Shown: positions 1-19,300 of the stretch, one piece after another
Position numbering within the stretch: the stretch's first letter is position 1
Layout of the letters: every line of letters starts with the position of its first letter
Assembly: GCA_012295275.1 (NCBI GenBank)
Contig: CM022679.1
Coordinates: 12,584,415 to 12,648,414 of the forward strand
Direction of reading: 5' to 3'
DNA: 64,000 nt
From: Chrysomallon squamiferum
Taxonomy: Eukaryota; Mollusca; Gastropoda; Neomphalida; Peltospiridae
The notes under the pieces: model-generated
What the model was told of the DNA's origin: nothing
Seen by the model: the letters and a program-made list of their open reading frames with translations, nothing else
Database searches by the model: none
Made by a program: the position numbers and the translations under genes

Positions 1-850
1 GAAGTAAACACGAATAGGGGAGATTATATTAGTAGTAGTAGTAGTAGTAGTTGTTGTTGTTGTTGTTGTTCTTGTTGTTGTTGTTGCAGAAGTAGTCGTA
101 ATTGTAGTAGTATAGTTGTTATTGTTAGATTTTTGTATTATTATTTATTTTAATTCTTAAATAATTTATTCACTTTTCTTCCATGACAAAGTTCATGCCG
201 CACGTGCCTTAAAATACGCTGGTCAAGTGGTCACGTGGTATTGGAATTGCCTAATTCGTCAAACACGCGTCAAAGTCATTGACTTTTTGACCACGGCGGG
301 CAGGGTGGTCATTTTGGTGAGAAAAAAAAAATCATCTAATTATGGCACCTATTAGCAATGTGAGTTATGACAACAAGATTATTTTACTGTGTAAATATAT
401 TCTAAATATTGATGGGTAACTATCTATTGTACCTCTGGAATAACAAAACGAATTACTAAACGATAATTATAATGGTTAATTTCAAATATCGTGTAAATAT
501 GATGGTAAAAAATATAATATTAAAGCACATCATAACGTCACTGCGCCATTACATCATTACGAAATAAGCAGCTTTAGAGTAAATAAGTCTGCCCTGAAAC
601 CGATGAACTCTTCTAAGGAAAAAAGTCCACTCTTTCGTTTTTATATTTTGTTGTTAATTAAGACTGGCTGGTGGGCAGGGGACATCAATATATAAAATAT
701 AACTTCGAAGTATACAGAAGCTGTCTACTATTTAGACTATTTCTTCATGTCACCAATGGTCTATTTTAACTTGATAGCTCAGAATGATTGGGGTTTTTTC
801 TTGTCTATGGAGAAAAGCAAAAGTATTGTTGTCCTGCGGACGAGAAAAAG
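1..850. other. Non-coding left edge with trinucleotide repeats
   Basis: AGT and TTG triplet runs fill the first ~110 bases, followed by AT-rich sequence with no coding frame I believe. Bases ~190-245 share the string around ggtcaagtggtcacg with bases ~868-885 and ~9,999-10,016. This suggests an older, diverged piece of the duplicated block that starts at ~851. Confidence 0.5.
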
Positions 851-1770
851 GCACGTGGCGAAAATATGTTGGTCAAGTGGTCACGCGTCCACTAATGAGA
901 CTGTCCGAAAGAGACACTGGTCAATGAAAGATTTTTGAACTTAGCAGTGACCTTGGCAGAAACAAATATTTGTGTAATCGTCCAACTTAGACAGGCCGGC
1001 GTTTATGGCTTGATTTACGACTCCACAAGTTGTAAAATTATTGTTTTGTGACAAGCCACAGTTTCAAAAACAACTGACTGACATTGTGCTTTGGATATTA
1101 TTATCACGATCAATAAACTGAATAATAATAATAATAATAATAATAACAACAACAGTACTATTAATAGCAGTAGTAGTACTAGCACTAGTAGTAGTAGTAG
1201 TAATAATAATAATAACAATACTAGTTGTAGTAGTAGTAGTAGTAATATGTACAGTAAGTATAATTAATATGGCCAATGATTTTTATCTACTAAAACAATT
1301 TGACTTATTTCCATTTCCACCATGATGCTTTGAGATCGGTATTTCAATTAACATGGCGAAGTGTGTTATAATTAACGAACCTTTTTTGACTCGTTTATTT
1401 TACGTCCTAAGTAATTATTGTTTCGAAACTGTGATATTCTGCTTCTCTTTCTTTCTTTCATTTTTTTTTTCTTCTTTCCTTTTTCCTTTCTTTTTTCAAA
1501 AGTTTTATTTTAAAGGTAAAATTTAGCATATTCTGATAAATGACAACTCAGACAGCTAACTATTTTAATTTATACATATTTATTACTTACTTCGAGTATT
1601 CTGTCATTGAACCAGGTTTTCAATATATGTTTGATGGAATAAATATACTACAATGTTATTAATTCCATCCCGAAGGTGTATTGACATTTTTTGGAGAGAC
1701 TGCCTTTTACTCAAAATTTTAAATTTACTTCCATTTGCTTGAATTATTATTATTTATATTATTAATATTT

Positions 1771-1809
<39 letters not shown>

Positions 1810-2298
1810 TTTGTCTAGTATTATTATTTAGTAGTAGTATCATTATTATTACTTTTAGCAATCCTTTCTGAACCAAAAAACAAAAAAATTGTAGCAAAAA
1901 AAAAAAACTTCATCCTACAGTATGCTAAATTATTTATCCTTAAACAAGTTATCCATTACCGACTCATTAAGTACCAACAATTACTTCGTTAAAAGTTAAC
2001 CTCAAAATTACATTTTGTTGACATTTACACAGACTCAGTCTTATTATGATTTTTGCATTAACTATCAGAAGCGATTTTTTTAAATTAATTAAATTATTAC
2101 ATTTTGCTAGATAGCATAAAATATCTCACAGCCCGCTCCTTAAAACATAAAGATGATGATAATGATGACAATAATAATTACAATAATAAATAAATCAATT
2201 AATGTATATATATTAGTAGTAGTAGTAGTATTTTTATTTTTTTTTTATTTTTATTATTTATTATTTATTTTTATTTATTTATTTATTTATTTAGTTAT

Positions 2299-2341
<43 letters not shown>

Positions 2342-2365
2342 TTTTTTAATAACAGGACAACATTT

Positions 2366-3877
<1,512 letters not shown>

Positions 3878-3985
3878 AATTATCTGGAATATGAAGTAAC
3901 CCTTCAAAATAAATATATTTTATGTTCGGTTATTTATAATTATTTATTTCTTTTTTTTTTTTTACTTTTTCTTTTTTTTTTTTTT

Positions 3986-4127
3986 GATCTAGCTGCTAAG
4001 GCTGCATTGAATTTGCCTCATGTTTCTGAGGATATATGAAAGCGAAAGCGAACAAGTTTCATTCTGTCAAACCAGTTTTACAAGATTGTCGGTCCTCAAA
4101 TAAGTTGTTTTCTGTCGCTCTTGTATT
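3986..4127. repeat. ~140-bp dispersed repeat, copy 1
   Basis: Begins gatctagctgctaaggctgc and ends tctgtcgctcttgtattt. Further copies are at 9,567-9,705, 13,211-13,353 and 14,074-14,216, and the last third is repeated at ~4,863-4,903. All lie in the same orientation inside the duplicated block. No coding sense and no clear terminal repeat; possibly a short non-autonomous element. Confidence 0.75.
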
Positions 4128-4984
4128 TTTTTAATGATTTTTCGGTGTGCATTGTTGTTGTTGCTAGAGGTATTTGACTAGTGTGTGAAGGATTCTTTTC
4201 TTTTTTTTTTTTTTTTTTTCATCTTTCATTACTTTATTTTCATTTAGTCAGACTTCAAATCAATAAAGTTGAATAGAAAATATTTATGAAAACAAGGAGA
4301 AACTGTCTATACACATTTCAAGGCTACTGCTATAAGGTTTATTAAACATAAACATGGACAATGAGATAGAAACACCGCTATCGTCCATAGTGCATAGGGT
4401 GACCTTTAGCAGTGAAGTATAATTTATATACACCTTCCCACAAACTAGGAAAAAAAACACAACGGTCTGTTATAAAGCATTTGTAATGTTCTTGCTAAAT
4501 AAAGAAACAAGATCAAGAAAGGCACTAAGAAGGACTGATCCTACAAGTAGTCATACCTCAGGCTGTATTACCTTTCACTACAGTCTTTTCCAGAAAACAA
4601 TTTCCAAGAGATTTCTTAATTCAGCATCAATTTTCACAGTTGAAACAGAGGCACAATTATTGATGCCCTGAAAAGAATTCAGCATTCAGATGCATCCAGA
4701 CTCGTTTTCGTGTCTCCACACTCTACACAATACTGAGATGAATCATGCCTTACATGGGACGGTGATACGAAACTGTGTCTTTTATCATCTAAAAGTGTTT
4801 TGTATTTTGTTGGGTGCCCAGTCATGTGTGGCATCAGGGGATGAGCAATGAAAAGGAAGATCAAGATTGTCGGTCCTCAAATAAGTTGTTTTCTGTCGCT
4901 CTTCAGTTCTTTATTATGAAATACGTTTTATGTTTATGTATGCTCTGTTGAAATGTATGTCAAAACGTTCGATTCAGGAAACGC

Positions 4985-9264
<4,280 letters not shown>

Positions 9265-9566
9265 TGGTATTCCAAAGCGCTTATATGTTGAGGCCGCCAT
9301 ACATATGTGACCTATTTTATCTGCCTTTTCAACGCTTTATCTGTTCTCTGTTTCAAGTCCTGTCTGAATAAATACTGTATGAATGGAAAATACGAAGTTT
9401 TATCTTAATATTTATTGCTCGAATGTTACCTTGTATTGCAATGAAAAGGATTTAATCAACTGGGGATGTCTTGGGTTAAAATTTAGGTTTCTCCGATTTA
9501 ATCTTCAGACTCAGGGTTAGCTCTGTGTGCATTTCTCATATAAACAGCCTCGACCAAATAAAGGAA

Positions 9567-9705
9567 GATCTAGCTGCTAAGGCTGCACTGAATTTGCCTC
9601 ATGTTTCTGAGGATATATGAAAGCGAAAGCGAACAAGCTTCATTCTGTCAAACCAGTTTTGCAAGATTGTCAGTCCTCAAGTTTTTTTCTGTCGCTCTTG
9701 TATTT
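9567..9705. repeat. ~140-bp dispersed repeat, copy 2
   Basis: Sits inside the tail of half A and replaces about 30 bases that half B keeps intact at ~16,100-16,130. This shows the element, or a rearrangement carrying it, arrived after the duplication or was lost precisely from B. Confidence 0.75.
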
Positions 9706-11628
9706 GTAATACAAACATAAAAGTTTCTGCCATATTAAACTCAGAAAAGAGCAGGAAAACCTTGATGGAAAAAGAATGTGGTCTCTTAACTATTTCCGAA
9801 CAACAGACATCTTTCAAAACCATATCGTCGGAAAGGGAAATATTTCGTCATTTTAAAATCAGTAGAACTGAAGCTTAAACTACAATTGTAGTTACGACTA
9901 AACCGTGTGTTTTCCACAATGAAACTCGTAACTTCGATAATATTTTCCACAATGAAAATACACGGTTTACTCGTAACTAGGCACGTGGCGAAAATATGTT
10001 GGTCAAGTGGTCACGCGTCCAGTAATGATACTGTCCGAAAGAGACACTGGTCAGTGAAAGATTTTTGAACTTAGCAGTGACATTGGCAGATACAAATATT
10101 TGTGTAATCGTCCAACTTAGACAGTCCGGCGTTTATGGCTTGATTTACGACTCCACAGGTTGTAAAATAATTGTTTTGTGACAAGCCACACTTTCAAAAA
10201 CAACTGACCAATAATAATAACAGTACTAGTAGTAGCAGTAGTAGTAGTAGCAGTAGTAGTAGTAGTAGTAATAATAACAATACTAGTTGTAGTAGGAATA
10301 GTAGTAGTATGTACAGTAAGTATAATTAATATGGCCAATAATTTTTATCTACTAACACAGATTGACTGATTTCCCGTTCCACCATGATGCTGCGAGATCG
10401 GTATTTCAATTAGCATAGCGAAGTATGTTTTAATTAACGAAATTTTGTTGACTGTTCATTTTCCGTCCTAAGTAATTACTGTTTCAAAACTGTGATATTC
10501 TGCTTCTCTTTCTTTCTTTCATTCTTTTTTTCTTCTTCTTCTTTTGTTTTTCCTTTCTTTTTTCAAAAGTTTTATTTTAAAGGTAAAAGTTAGCATATTC
10601 TGATAAATGACAACTCAGACTGCTAACTATTTTAATTTATACATATTTATTACTTACTTCGAGTATTCTGTCATTGAACCAAGTTTTCAATATATGTTTG
10701 ATGGAATAAATATACTTCAATGTTATTAATTCCATCCCGAAGGTGTATTGACATTTTTTGGAGAGACTGCCTTTTATTCAAAATTTTAAATTTACTTCCA
10801 TTTGCTTGAATTATTATTATTTATATTATTAATATTTGTATTTATTTACTTATTTATTTATTTATTTATTTGTCTATTATTATTATTTAGTAGTAGTAGT
10901 AGTAGTAGTAGTAGTAGATGTAGTAGTAGTAGTAGTAGTAGTAGTATATCATTATTATTACTTTTAGCAATACTTTCTTGTTCATTTATTGTGCTGAGGT
11001 GCAGTTAAATATAATTGTATTTATATATTACTAATAATATCAATTTAGAACCAAAAAATAGAAACCAAAAAATAAAAAATTACAGCAACAAAGGAATCTT
11101 CATCCTACATTATGCTAAATTAGTTATCCTTAAACAAGTTATCCATTACCGACTCATTAAGTACCAACAGTTACTTCGTTAAAAGTTAACGTCAAAATTA
11201 CATTTTGTTGACATTTACGAAGACTCAGTCTTATTATGACTTTTGCATTAACTATCAGAACCTTTTTTTAAATTAATTTAATTATCACATTTTGCTAGAT
11301 AACAAAATAGCTCACTCCCCGCTCCTTAAAACATAATGATGATGATAATGATGACAATAATAATTATAATAATAAATAATTATTATTAGTAGTAGTAGTA
11401 GTAGTTGTAGTATTTTTATTTTTATTTTATTTTTATTTTTTATTTTTTTTATTTATTTATGATGATAATGATGACAATAATAATTATAATAAATAAATAA
11501 ATTAAGAAAATATCTCTTACTGATATATATATTAGGAGTAGCAGTAGTAATAGTATTTTTATTTTTATTTTATTTTTATTTATTTATTTAGTTAGTTAGT
11601 TAGTTATTTTAATAACAGGACAACATTT

Positions 11629-12030
11629 CTACAGTTTCCATTTCGATATTTTAAATTTCAGATGCTGAAGATTTCCAGACAGTTTATCTATCTCATTATT
11701 CAAAATCTTTATCTTCCTTTCATTGTAAAAGAAATGTTTGTCCATGTGTAACGGACGTCGATGAAATTTCCCTTCTTGATCTTGAAGCGCGCATGAAATC
11801 TTCATTTCTAAAGTATTGTTCACGTTCAAGAAATCTGCAAGGCGCACAAGCTGACTGGTCAAGTCTGTTATGAGATGATCGTAAAGGATAATTAAGACAT
11901 TACCATTGAATTCAAGCCAGGACTTAATAAACGTCCTCCAGAGTAAAACTCGTCCTTGAAAGTAATTGTCCCAGTCTGTGAATGAGAATAAGTATTATGT
12001 ATAAATAATACAAGCAAAACAAGTATCTGA

Positions 12031-12112
<82 letters not shown>

Positions 12113-13120
12113 CACATACACACATATATACGTACATACATACATGCATTCATAGGTGCATGCAGGACAAAAACACACACACACATTGAATATACATTTC
12201 TATAGTTACATTTTCTGAATTCATCCAGCTGCACTCGTTTCGTGTGATTTTTAGAAATATATCGGTTGAAATCCGCCAACAAACAGTCAAAAGGATTCCT
12301 CAGAACCAGAACAGCCTTTGTACAATCCATCTTGTTCTCGTGACTTTTTATAGCAATGTAGTTACAGTTCCTTTTGCCTTCTCCTAAGAAACCAGCGTTT
12401 CGAAGCTGACCGTCGAAATATACAGATCCTGTTGTGATACCTGTATGAGACACCTGAATGTGAAATCTGCCATCACCAGATATTGAGAAATGAAGAAGGT
12501 AATGAAGCGATTCTGACTTAGAGATATACTAACAGAGTCATGTGTAACACACACACAGACGCAAAGGCACAGGTACACACGCACACACACATGCACACAC
12601 ATACACTTAAACACACACAGACACATACATATATCGATAGGTAAACACACGAACACACGTAGTAATTATTGTAGAAATACTAGTTTCAGAAGTAATTGTA
12701 TTTATTGTAGATGTACTAGTTACACAAGTAATAACAGTTATTGCTGACGTACTAATTATTGCAGTTATAGTAGTGGTAGCAGTTGTTCTTGTTGTCGGTT
12801 GTTGTAGTATTTTTAGCTGAAATGGAAATAGTGGTGATGTGACATAGCTGGAGCAGCAGCATTGCTACGTACGTACCTGTCATCTTTTCAATTAGATGTC
12901 TCAACCATGTGTTCCCCGAACCTGGAAAACTTGCAAGAGCGGTTATAGGGAGGCAGTGATTGGATGGAGTAACTTTCTCAAAACACGTCACTTGCTCTCT
13001 GATTAGAAGAAAACAGCCGAAGTAGAACACGAGCAGCAGAATGAGAAAGACCAAGGTACTTCTTAACGACAGACAGCGTCCGAGTCCACAAGGAATGTAC
13101 CCACTCATGATATATGGCAT
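11629..13120 (-). CDS. WSCD-like Golgi sulfotransferase, intact copy
   Basis: Predicted 273-residue type II membrane protein of the WSCD sulfotransferase family, which transfers sulfate from PAPS to glycans in the Golgi; human WSCD1/2 act on sialic acid. Exons on the minus strand: 13,120-12,877, 12,440-12,210 and 11,975-11,629 (stop TAG), with phases that join in frame. A membrane helix is at residues ~20-41. The 5'-phosphosulfate loop SFPGSGNTWLRHLIE starts at residue 64, and the 3'-phosphate motif VLRNPF ends at ~132. The C-terminal part (SWLEFNGNVLIILYDHL, then QLVRLADFLNV) is typical of the family. The WSC domains found in human WSCD proteins are absent. The first ATG of the exon, just after a TTCATATTCCAG acceptor, is taken as the start; ATG at 13,108 is an alternative. 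A 5' non-coding exon should lie at higher coordinates. Substrate is unknown. Confidence 0.88.
12035..12110. repeat. GA/CT microsatellite in intact WSCD gene
   Basis: About 38 GA units in intron 2, read as CT on the gene's strand. It lies ~60 bases upstream of the exon 3 acceptor, at the same place as in the broken copy. Confidence 0.95.
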
Positions 13121-13210
13121 AATTATCTGGAATATGAAGTAACCCTTCAAAATAAATATATTTTATATTCGGTTAGTTATAATTATTTATTTCTTACTTT
13201 CTTTTTTATT

Positions 13211-13353
13211 GATCTAGCTGCTAAGGCTGCATTGAATTTGCCTCATGTTTCTGATGATATATGAAAGCAAAATCGAACAAGCTTCCTTCTGTCAAACCAG
13301 TTTTGCAAGATTGTCAGTCCTCAAATAAGTTGTTTTCTGTCGCTCTTGTATTT
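13211..13353. repeat. ~140-bp dispersed repeat, copy 3
   Basis: Positional equivalent of copy 1 (3,986), just upstream of the WSCD-like gene. It therefore predates the segmental duplication. Confidence 0.75.
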
Positions 13354-14073
13354 TTTTAATTATTTTTAGGTGTGCATTGTTGTTGTTGCTAGAGGTATTT
13401 GACTAGTGCTTGAAGGATTATTTTCTCTTTTTTTTCATCTTTCATTACTTTATTTTCATTTAGTCAGACTTCAAATCAATAAAACTGAATAGAAAATATT
13501 TATGAAAACAAGGAAAAACTGTCTATACCTATTTCAAGGCTACTGCTATAAGCTTTATTAAACATACACATAGACAATGAGATAGAAACACTGCTATCGT
13601 CCATAGTGCATAGGGTGCCCTTTAGCAGTGAAGTATAATTTATATACACCTTCCCACAAACAAAGAAAAAAACACAACGGTCTGTTATAAAGCATTTGTA
13701 ATGTTCTTGCTAAATAAAGAAACAAGATCAAGAAAGGCACTAAGAAGGACTGATCCTACAAGTGGTCATACCTCAGGCTGTATTACCTTTCACTACAGTC
13801 TTTTCCAGAAAACAATTTCCAAGAGATTTCTTAATTCAGCATCAGTTTTCACAGTTGAAACAGAGGCACAATTATTGATGCCCTGAAAAGAATTCAGCAT
13901 TCAGATGCATTCAGACTCGTTTTCATGTCTCCACACTCTACACAATACTGAGATGAATCATGCCTTACATGGGACGGTGATACGAAACTGTGTCTTTTAT
14001 CATCTAAAAAGCTTTTGTAATTTGTTGGGTCCCCAGTCATGTGTGGCATCAGAGGAGGGGCAGTGAAAAGGAA

Positions 14074-14772
<699 letters not shown>

Positions 14773-14953
14773 TTCTTTATTATGAAATACATTTTATGTT
14801 TATGTTCTGTTGAAATGTACGTCAAAACGTTCGATTCAGTAATTAGGCCCGCCATTCCTTTTTTAATACATAATTCTATTTTATAAAATAATAATGATAA
14901 TAATAATAATAATAATAATAATAATTAATTAATTAATTTATAATACAGTGACG

Positions 14954-15750
14954 CCACTACTTACATTGTTCCGAGCCATCGTTTCCGAGTCCAGTGTATG
15001 TGTATGTGCTGTGTTCTATAATAGATTAAGTAAGTACAAACATCGAACAAGCTAGTAAAGAAAACTTGAATAACATTTTAAAAATATTTTACCTAGGAAG
15101 TCACACAGCTGTTGCACGCTGTATGGGGTAATTGAATGTTGAAGGAGATGTTACTTTGCAGGCTGTTCCTCATCACTTCGGAGTATTTAAAAATTTAATA
15201 AATTAATAAATAAATTTTAAAAACATAATAATAATAATAATAATACAAAAAAAATCATAATTTAAAAATTACAAAATTAACACAAGCTTTCAGCTTACTC
15301 TTCAACAGCGGTAAATTAAAAGGACTTCAGATTCAGATCTTCCGAAACGCAGGAGAATGAACCAATCAGTCCCTCTCTGGTTTAAATCCCGACGTGGTCT
15401 TTTCGTCCTTGCGCTGCATATTCACCATGTTTCTTTTGCAAATCAGAGAAAAGGCTTCTGGCTTTCTGCTGAGTCAACGTTAGGCTCAGCTGACCCGAAA
15501 TATTTTTGCAGATGCTCGAACCAATAGCTTAAGAGTTTTTCAAACAGCTGTTCCACAGATTATGGTTGACTTCACTGGCACTGAATTTTTCACATATTCC
15601 ACAATTTCGTCCTCGTTTTTGAGATTCGTGGAACAAAAGAATAGGCAATGTTCATCATTTTTTTACTCCGTTCTGATGTCATGGGTTTCTCAGTACTACC
15701 ATCTGCATCACCAATTCTTTTGAGCATACCACTAGACAAAACACCACACG
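14954..15750. repeat. Single copy of the ~0.8 kb unit in half B
   Basis: Same unit as in the five-copy array at 4,985-9,220. It is followed directly by the tail sequence actggtattccaaagcgctt, as is the last unit of the array. Confidence 0.88.
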
Positions 15751-16386
15751 AATAATAATAATAATAACTGGTATTCCAAAGCGCTTATATACTGAGGCCG
15801 CCATACACATGTGGCCTATTTTATCTGCCTTTTCAACGCTTTATCTGTTCTCTGTTTCAAGTCCTGACTGAATAAATAATGTATGAATGGAAAATACGAA
15901 GTTTTATCTTAATATTTATTGCTTGAATGTTACCTTGTATTGCAATAAAAAGGATTTAATCTCTGCTGGGGATGTTTTGGGTTAACGCCCATTTAGTCCT
16001 GTTTCTCCTAATTTGTTTCGCCAACGTCTTTCATGCTGTTTAGACTCAGGGTTAGCTCTGTGTGCATTTCTCATATAAACAGCCTCGACCAAATAAAAGT
16101 TAGATTTCCTTAGCCTCAGTTGTATAGCAAACATAAAAGTTTCTGCCACCCGAAAGAGCAGGAAAACCTTGATGGAAAAAGAATGTGGTCTCTTAACTAT
16201 TTCCGAACAACAGACATCTTTCAAAACCATGTCGTCGGAAAGGGAAATATTTCGTCATTTTAAAATCAGTAGAACTGAAGCTTAAACTACAATTGTAATT
16301 ACGAGTAAACCGTGTGTTTTCCACAATGAAACTCGTAACTTCAATAATATTTTCCACAATGAAAATACACGGTTTACTCATAACTA

Positions 16387-18332
16387 GAGTTGTAAAATCT
16401 TTTATCCTGATTTCAGTGATAAAAACATTCAAAGTTGTCAGTCAAATAGTTCTGAAGATATGAATTATTTAATTTTGAGCACGAGTGCTATTGTGAAGAA
16501 ATTTCGACGTTTAAGGCCTTTCCATAATGGAGATTGTTTCTGACAAAGTTTATTTCATAACATGTCAAACTATGTTTTGCAAATATTCATCCATATTTTT
16601 TTTTTTTTTTGTTATAACTCTGCATAGTATATTTAGCTTGATATCTGAAACCAAAGATGTTTGTCATTCAGTGAAAATCACTTTTGATGATAATAATAAT
16701 AATAATAATAATAATTCACCTGTTCTAGTCAAAAGTGACAACAAATACAATAACGAAAATAAAATGATTAATTCAGCAAACCAAAACGCCACAAAATTAA
16801 ATCTACAGTAACAAAAGTAATGTATTTTCAAGTAATCTTATTCGATCCCTGCATACTTACCTGTTTTTTTTACCGTTTAATATTTGTTCTTTATTGGTTT
16901 TTCAGTAAACTATTTTATTATCACATCTGTATTTTTCGTTCCATGCTGAGATACCATTTGACTTTGTTAAGCTGCTCTGGCTTTCATTTGTATGTAAATA
17001 TTAAGTTCTGCAAGCTGTTGTTCTTTCGCAATAGGTAACCCCGTTATTCTGTACCATGAAATAAAACAAATTAAGAAATTCCGTAGCGTTTAGCGAATGG
17101 TTGTCGAGTTATTTTTTAATTATTATTAATTCAATCAAATAATCGAAATAAGCTACATCGTGTGGATCGCGAGAGGCCTTCTTATAAATTTTTACCAAAG
17201 AGGATGGTCCATATTTTACTGAACGTGCTCATAAAAAAAAAAAAATTAATTATATATATATAATATATATATAGTGATGTGTCTTAACAGTATCTGCAAA
17301 TTTCAGTGTTTTGCAGTCTGAGCAAATATTTGTAAATTTACAAAAGCAACATCACTGAAATAAGTTACTCCAAAGCGTATTTACTTGCAACACAGTTTTG
17401 ACCTATTTCTGCGCACCTTTTATTTTTAACGCACGACCTTTTCGGTTTCAGATCCTAATATCGGAATCTCAGTAACAGCTGAATTAATGGAAAATTTAGT
17501 CGTATCTTTCTCTTTATTCCACGAATTTTACCTACGGCTCTTAAAAAAAAAAAAAAAAAAAAATTAAAAAAAAGAGAGTAATTTAATCTCAATAAGAAAT
17601 GTGATGGGTAGGCTCCACTCGTTATGGATCTACGGTCGTTCATCGCGAAAATAAAAAATGCTTTTCAGCTATATTATTTATTTGTACCGCCACTGGTATA
17701 CTTTAAAATTGCAGCTGTAGAATTAATTTGTGAAAATACATGTCTGCCATTTCCAAATTGTTTACATTTCCAGCATTTAAACATACATACGTCCACACAC
17801 AATCTCACAATTTAGACCAATATTTTAAATTTTTGTTTTTTGTTTTTTTTTTATATTTATATAGATTCCATTTTTAAACAAATATTTTAAATACTGTTTA
17901 AAAAGAAAAGAGTTAAAAAAATAAACCACCTCAACACATTTTTATTCACAAATATTTTCTATTTCTCATTGAAAAAGCACATATAACAACACATTAAAGA
18001 AGCAGGCCTTCAGACAAATGCCAATCTGTTCAAAAATGATCTTGTTCATTACACTACTAACTCTATTCATCTTCTGCACAAAATATTTTCAATTTAACCA
18101 ACAAAGATAACATACGGTTATAATAAAAAAAAAATTAAAAAAAAATAAAAACACACACAGACACACAAAAACATTACCTGTTAAAAAGAATTAAAATGTA
18201 TAATCTTTTGTGAATGAATTTTATTTATTTATTTTACGTTCACACACTGGACAAAGTGTGTGTTTCAGCACTTGATTACAAACTTGAGAACTAAAGTTCT
18301 ATCTGAAGTCAAACATTAAATTTTCTCTATTC
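16387..18332. other. Intergenic, AT-rich
   Basis: Short frames only, none with family resemblance. TTTATT strings at 17,941 and ~18,222 would be AATAAA poly(A) signals for the minus-strand NDUFB10 gene that ends at 18,333. Confidence 0.5.
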
Positions 18333-19177
18333 TCAAGATCTCATGTTTGAGTCTGGATGTTGTCTCTCCCAAATCAGTCGGTGTTTTTGTTTCATGTAGG
18401 CAGTTATAACATTATTATTGGCCCCAATGTCACCATCTAAAAAACCAGATGATACAAGATTACATATATATATATATATATATATACAGATACAGATACA
18501 AGATAAACTAGTTATTATTGTTACATATAAGTATGGGATAAAGCAGTTAGAGGTATAGTTATTATTATTAGTTGTAGTGGTAATACAAGATAAACCAGTT
18601 ATTTTATATAATGGGGTGATAACTATTGTTATGTATATAAAACTGAGATAAAAACACACATCAAAGTAGGAAATGTAGATGCAACCAAGAGAGCTAAAAG
18701 ATTAATTTTAACATCAGTAATCATAATGTTCACAAGTAAAATGTAAATATTACAAATAATGCTAAACATAAATGAATAAATTCTACTTTATATGTCAGTT
18801 CTTTCAGCAAGCATAAATTTACATCAACAAATGGCCTGTTTTCATTTACATAAGAGATCTTTAAACATATTAATTTCCTATTATCCAAATATATATGTAT
18901 CATGCCCTGTTAAACATGTTTATTGACAAGGATGGGGTGTAACTCATTGAGAACATAGAGCATTCACTTGTTGCCCAGTCATGTTGAGATACAATGTTCC
19001 ACCAGCAGGAAGTGATTTTAATTTCCTGTTATCCAAATATACATGTATCATGCCCTGTTAAACATATAGTGTTGAGATACAATGTTCCATCAGCAGGAGG
19101 GCCAGATTAAGATCTTTCTGAAGCCCTAAGGCTAAGCACTTAAAAGATTTTGGTACCTCCATATATTATCCCAGGAT

Positions 19178-19224
<47 letters not shown>

Positions 19225-19234
19225 TGTTTGTGTG

Positions 19235-19300
<66 letters not shown>

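Noticed and set aside
4486-4671. 61-residue frame duplicated at 13,701-13,886
   Set aside because: Conserved between halves only because the whole block is a recent duplication; no start context, splice signals or family support it.
13121-13150. Ten extra N-terminal residues on the WSCD-like protein
   Set aside because: They would need a TTG start and read through a TTCATATTCCAG acceptor; the first ATG after that acceptor is the better start.
15982-16230. 82-residue minus-strand frame in the tail of half B
   Set aside because: The matching frame in half A is disrupted by a repeat and no family resemblance was found, so I did not call it a gene.
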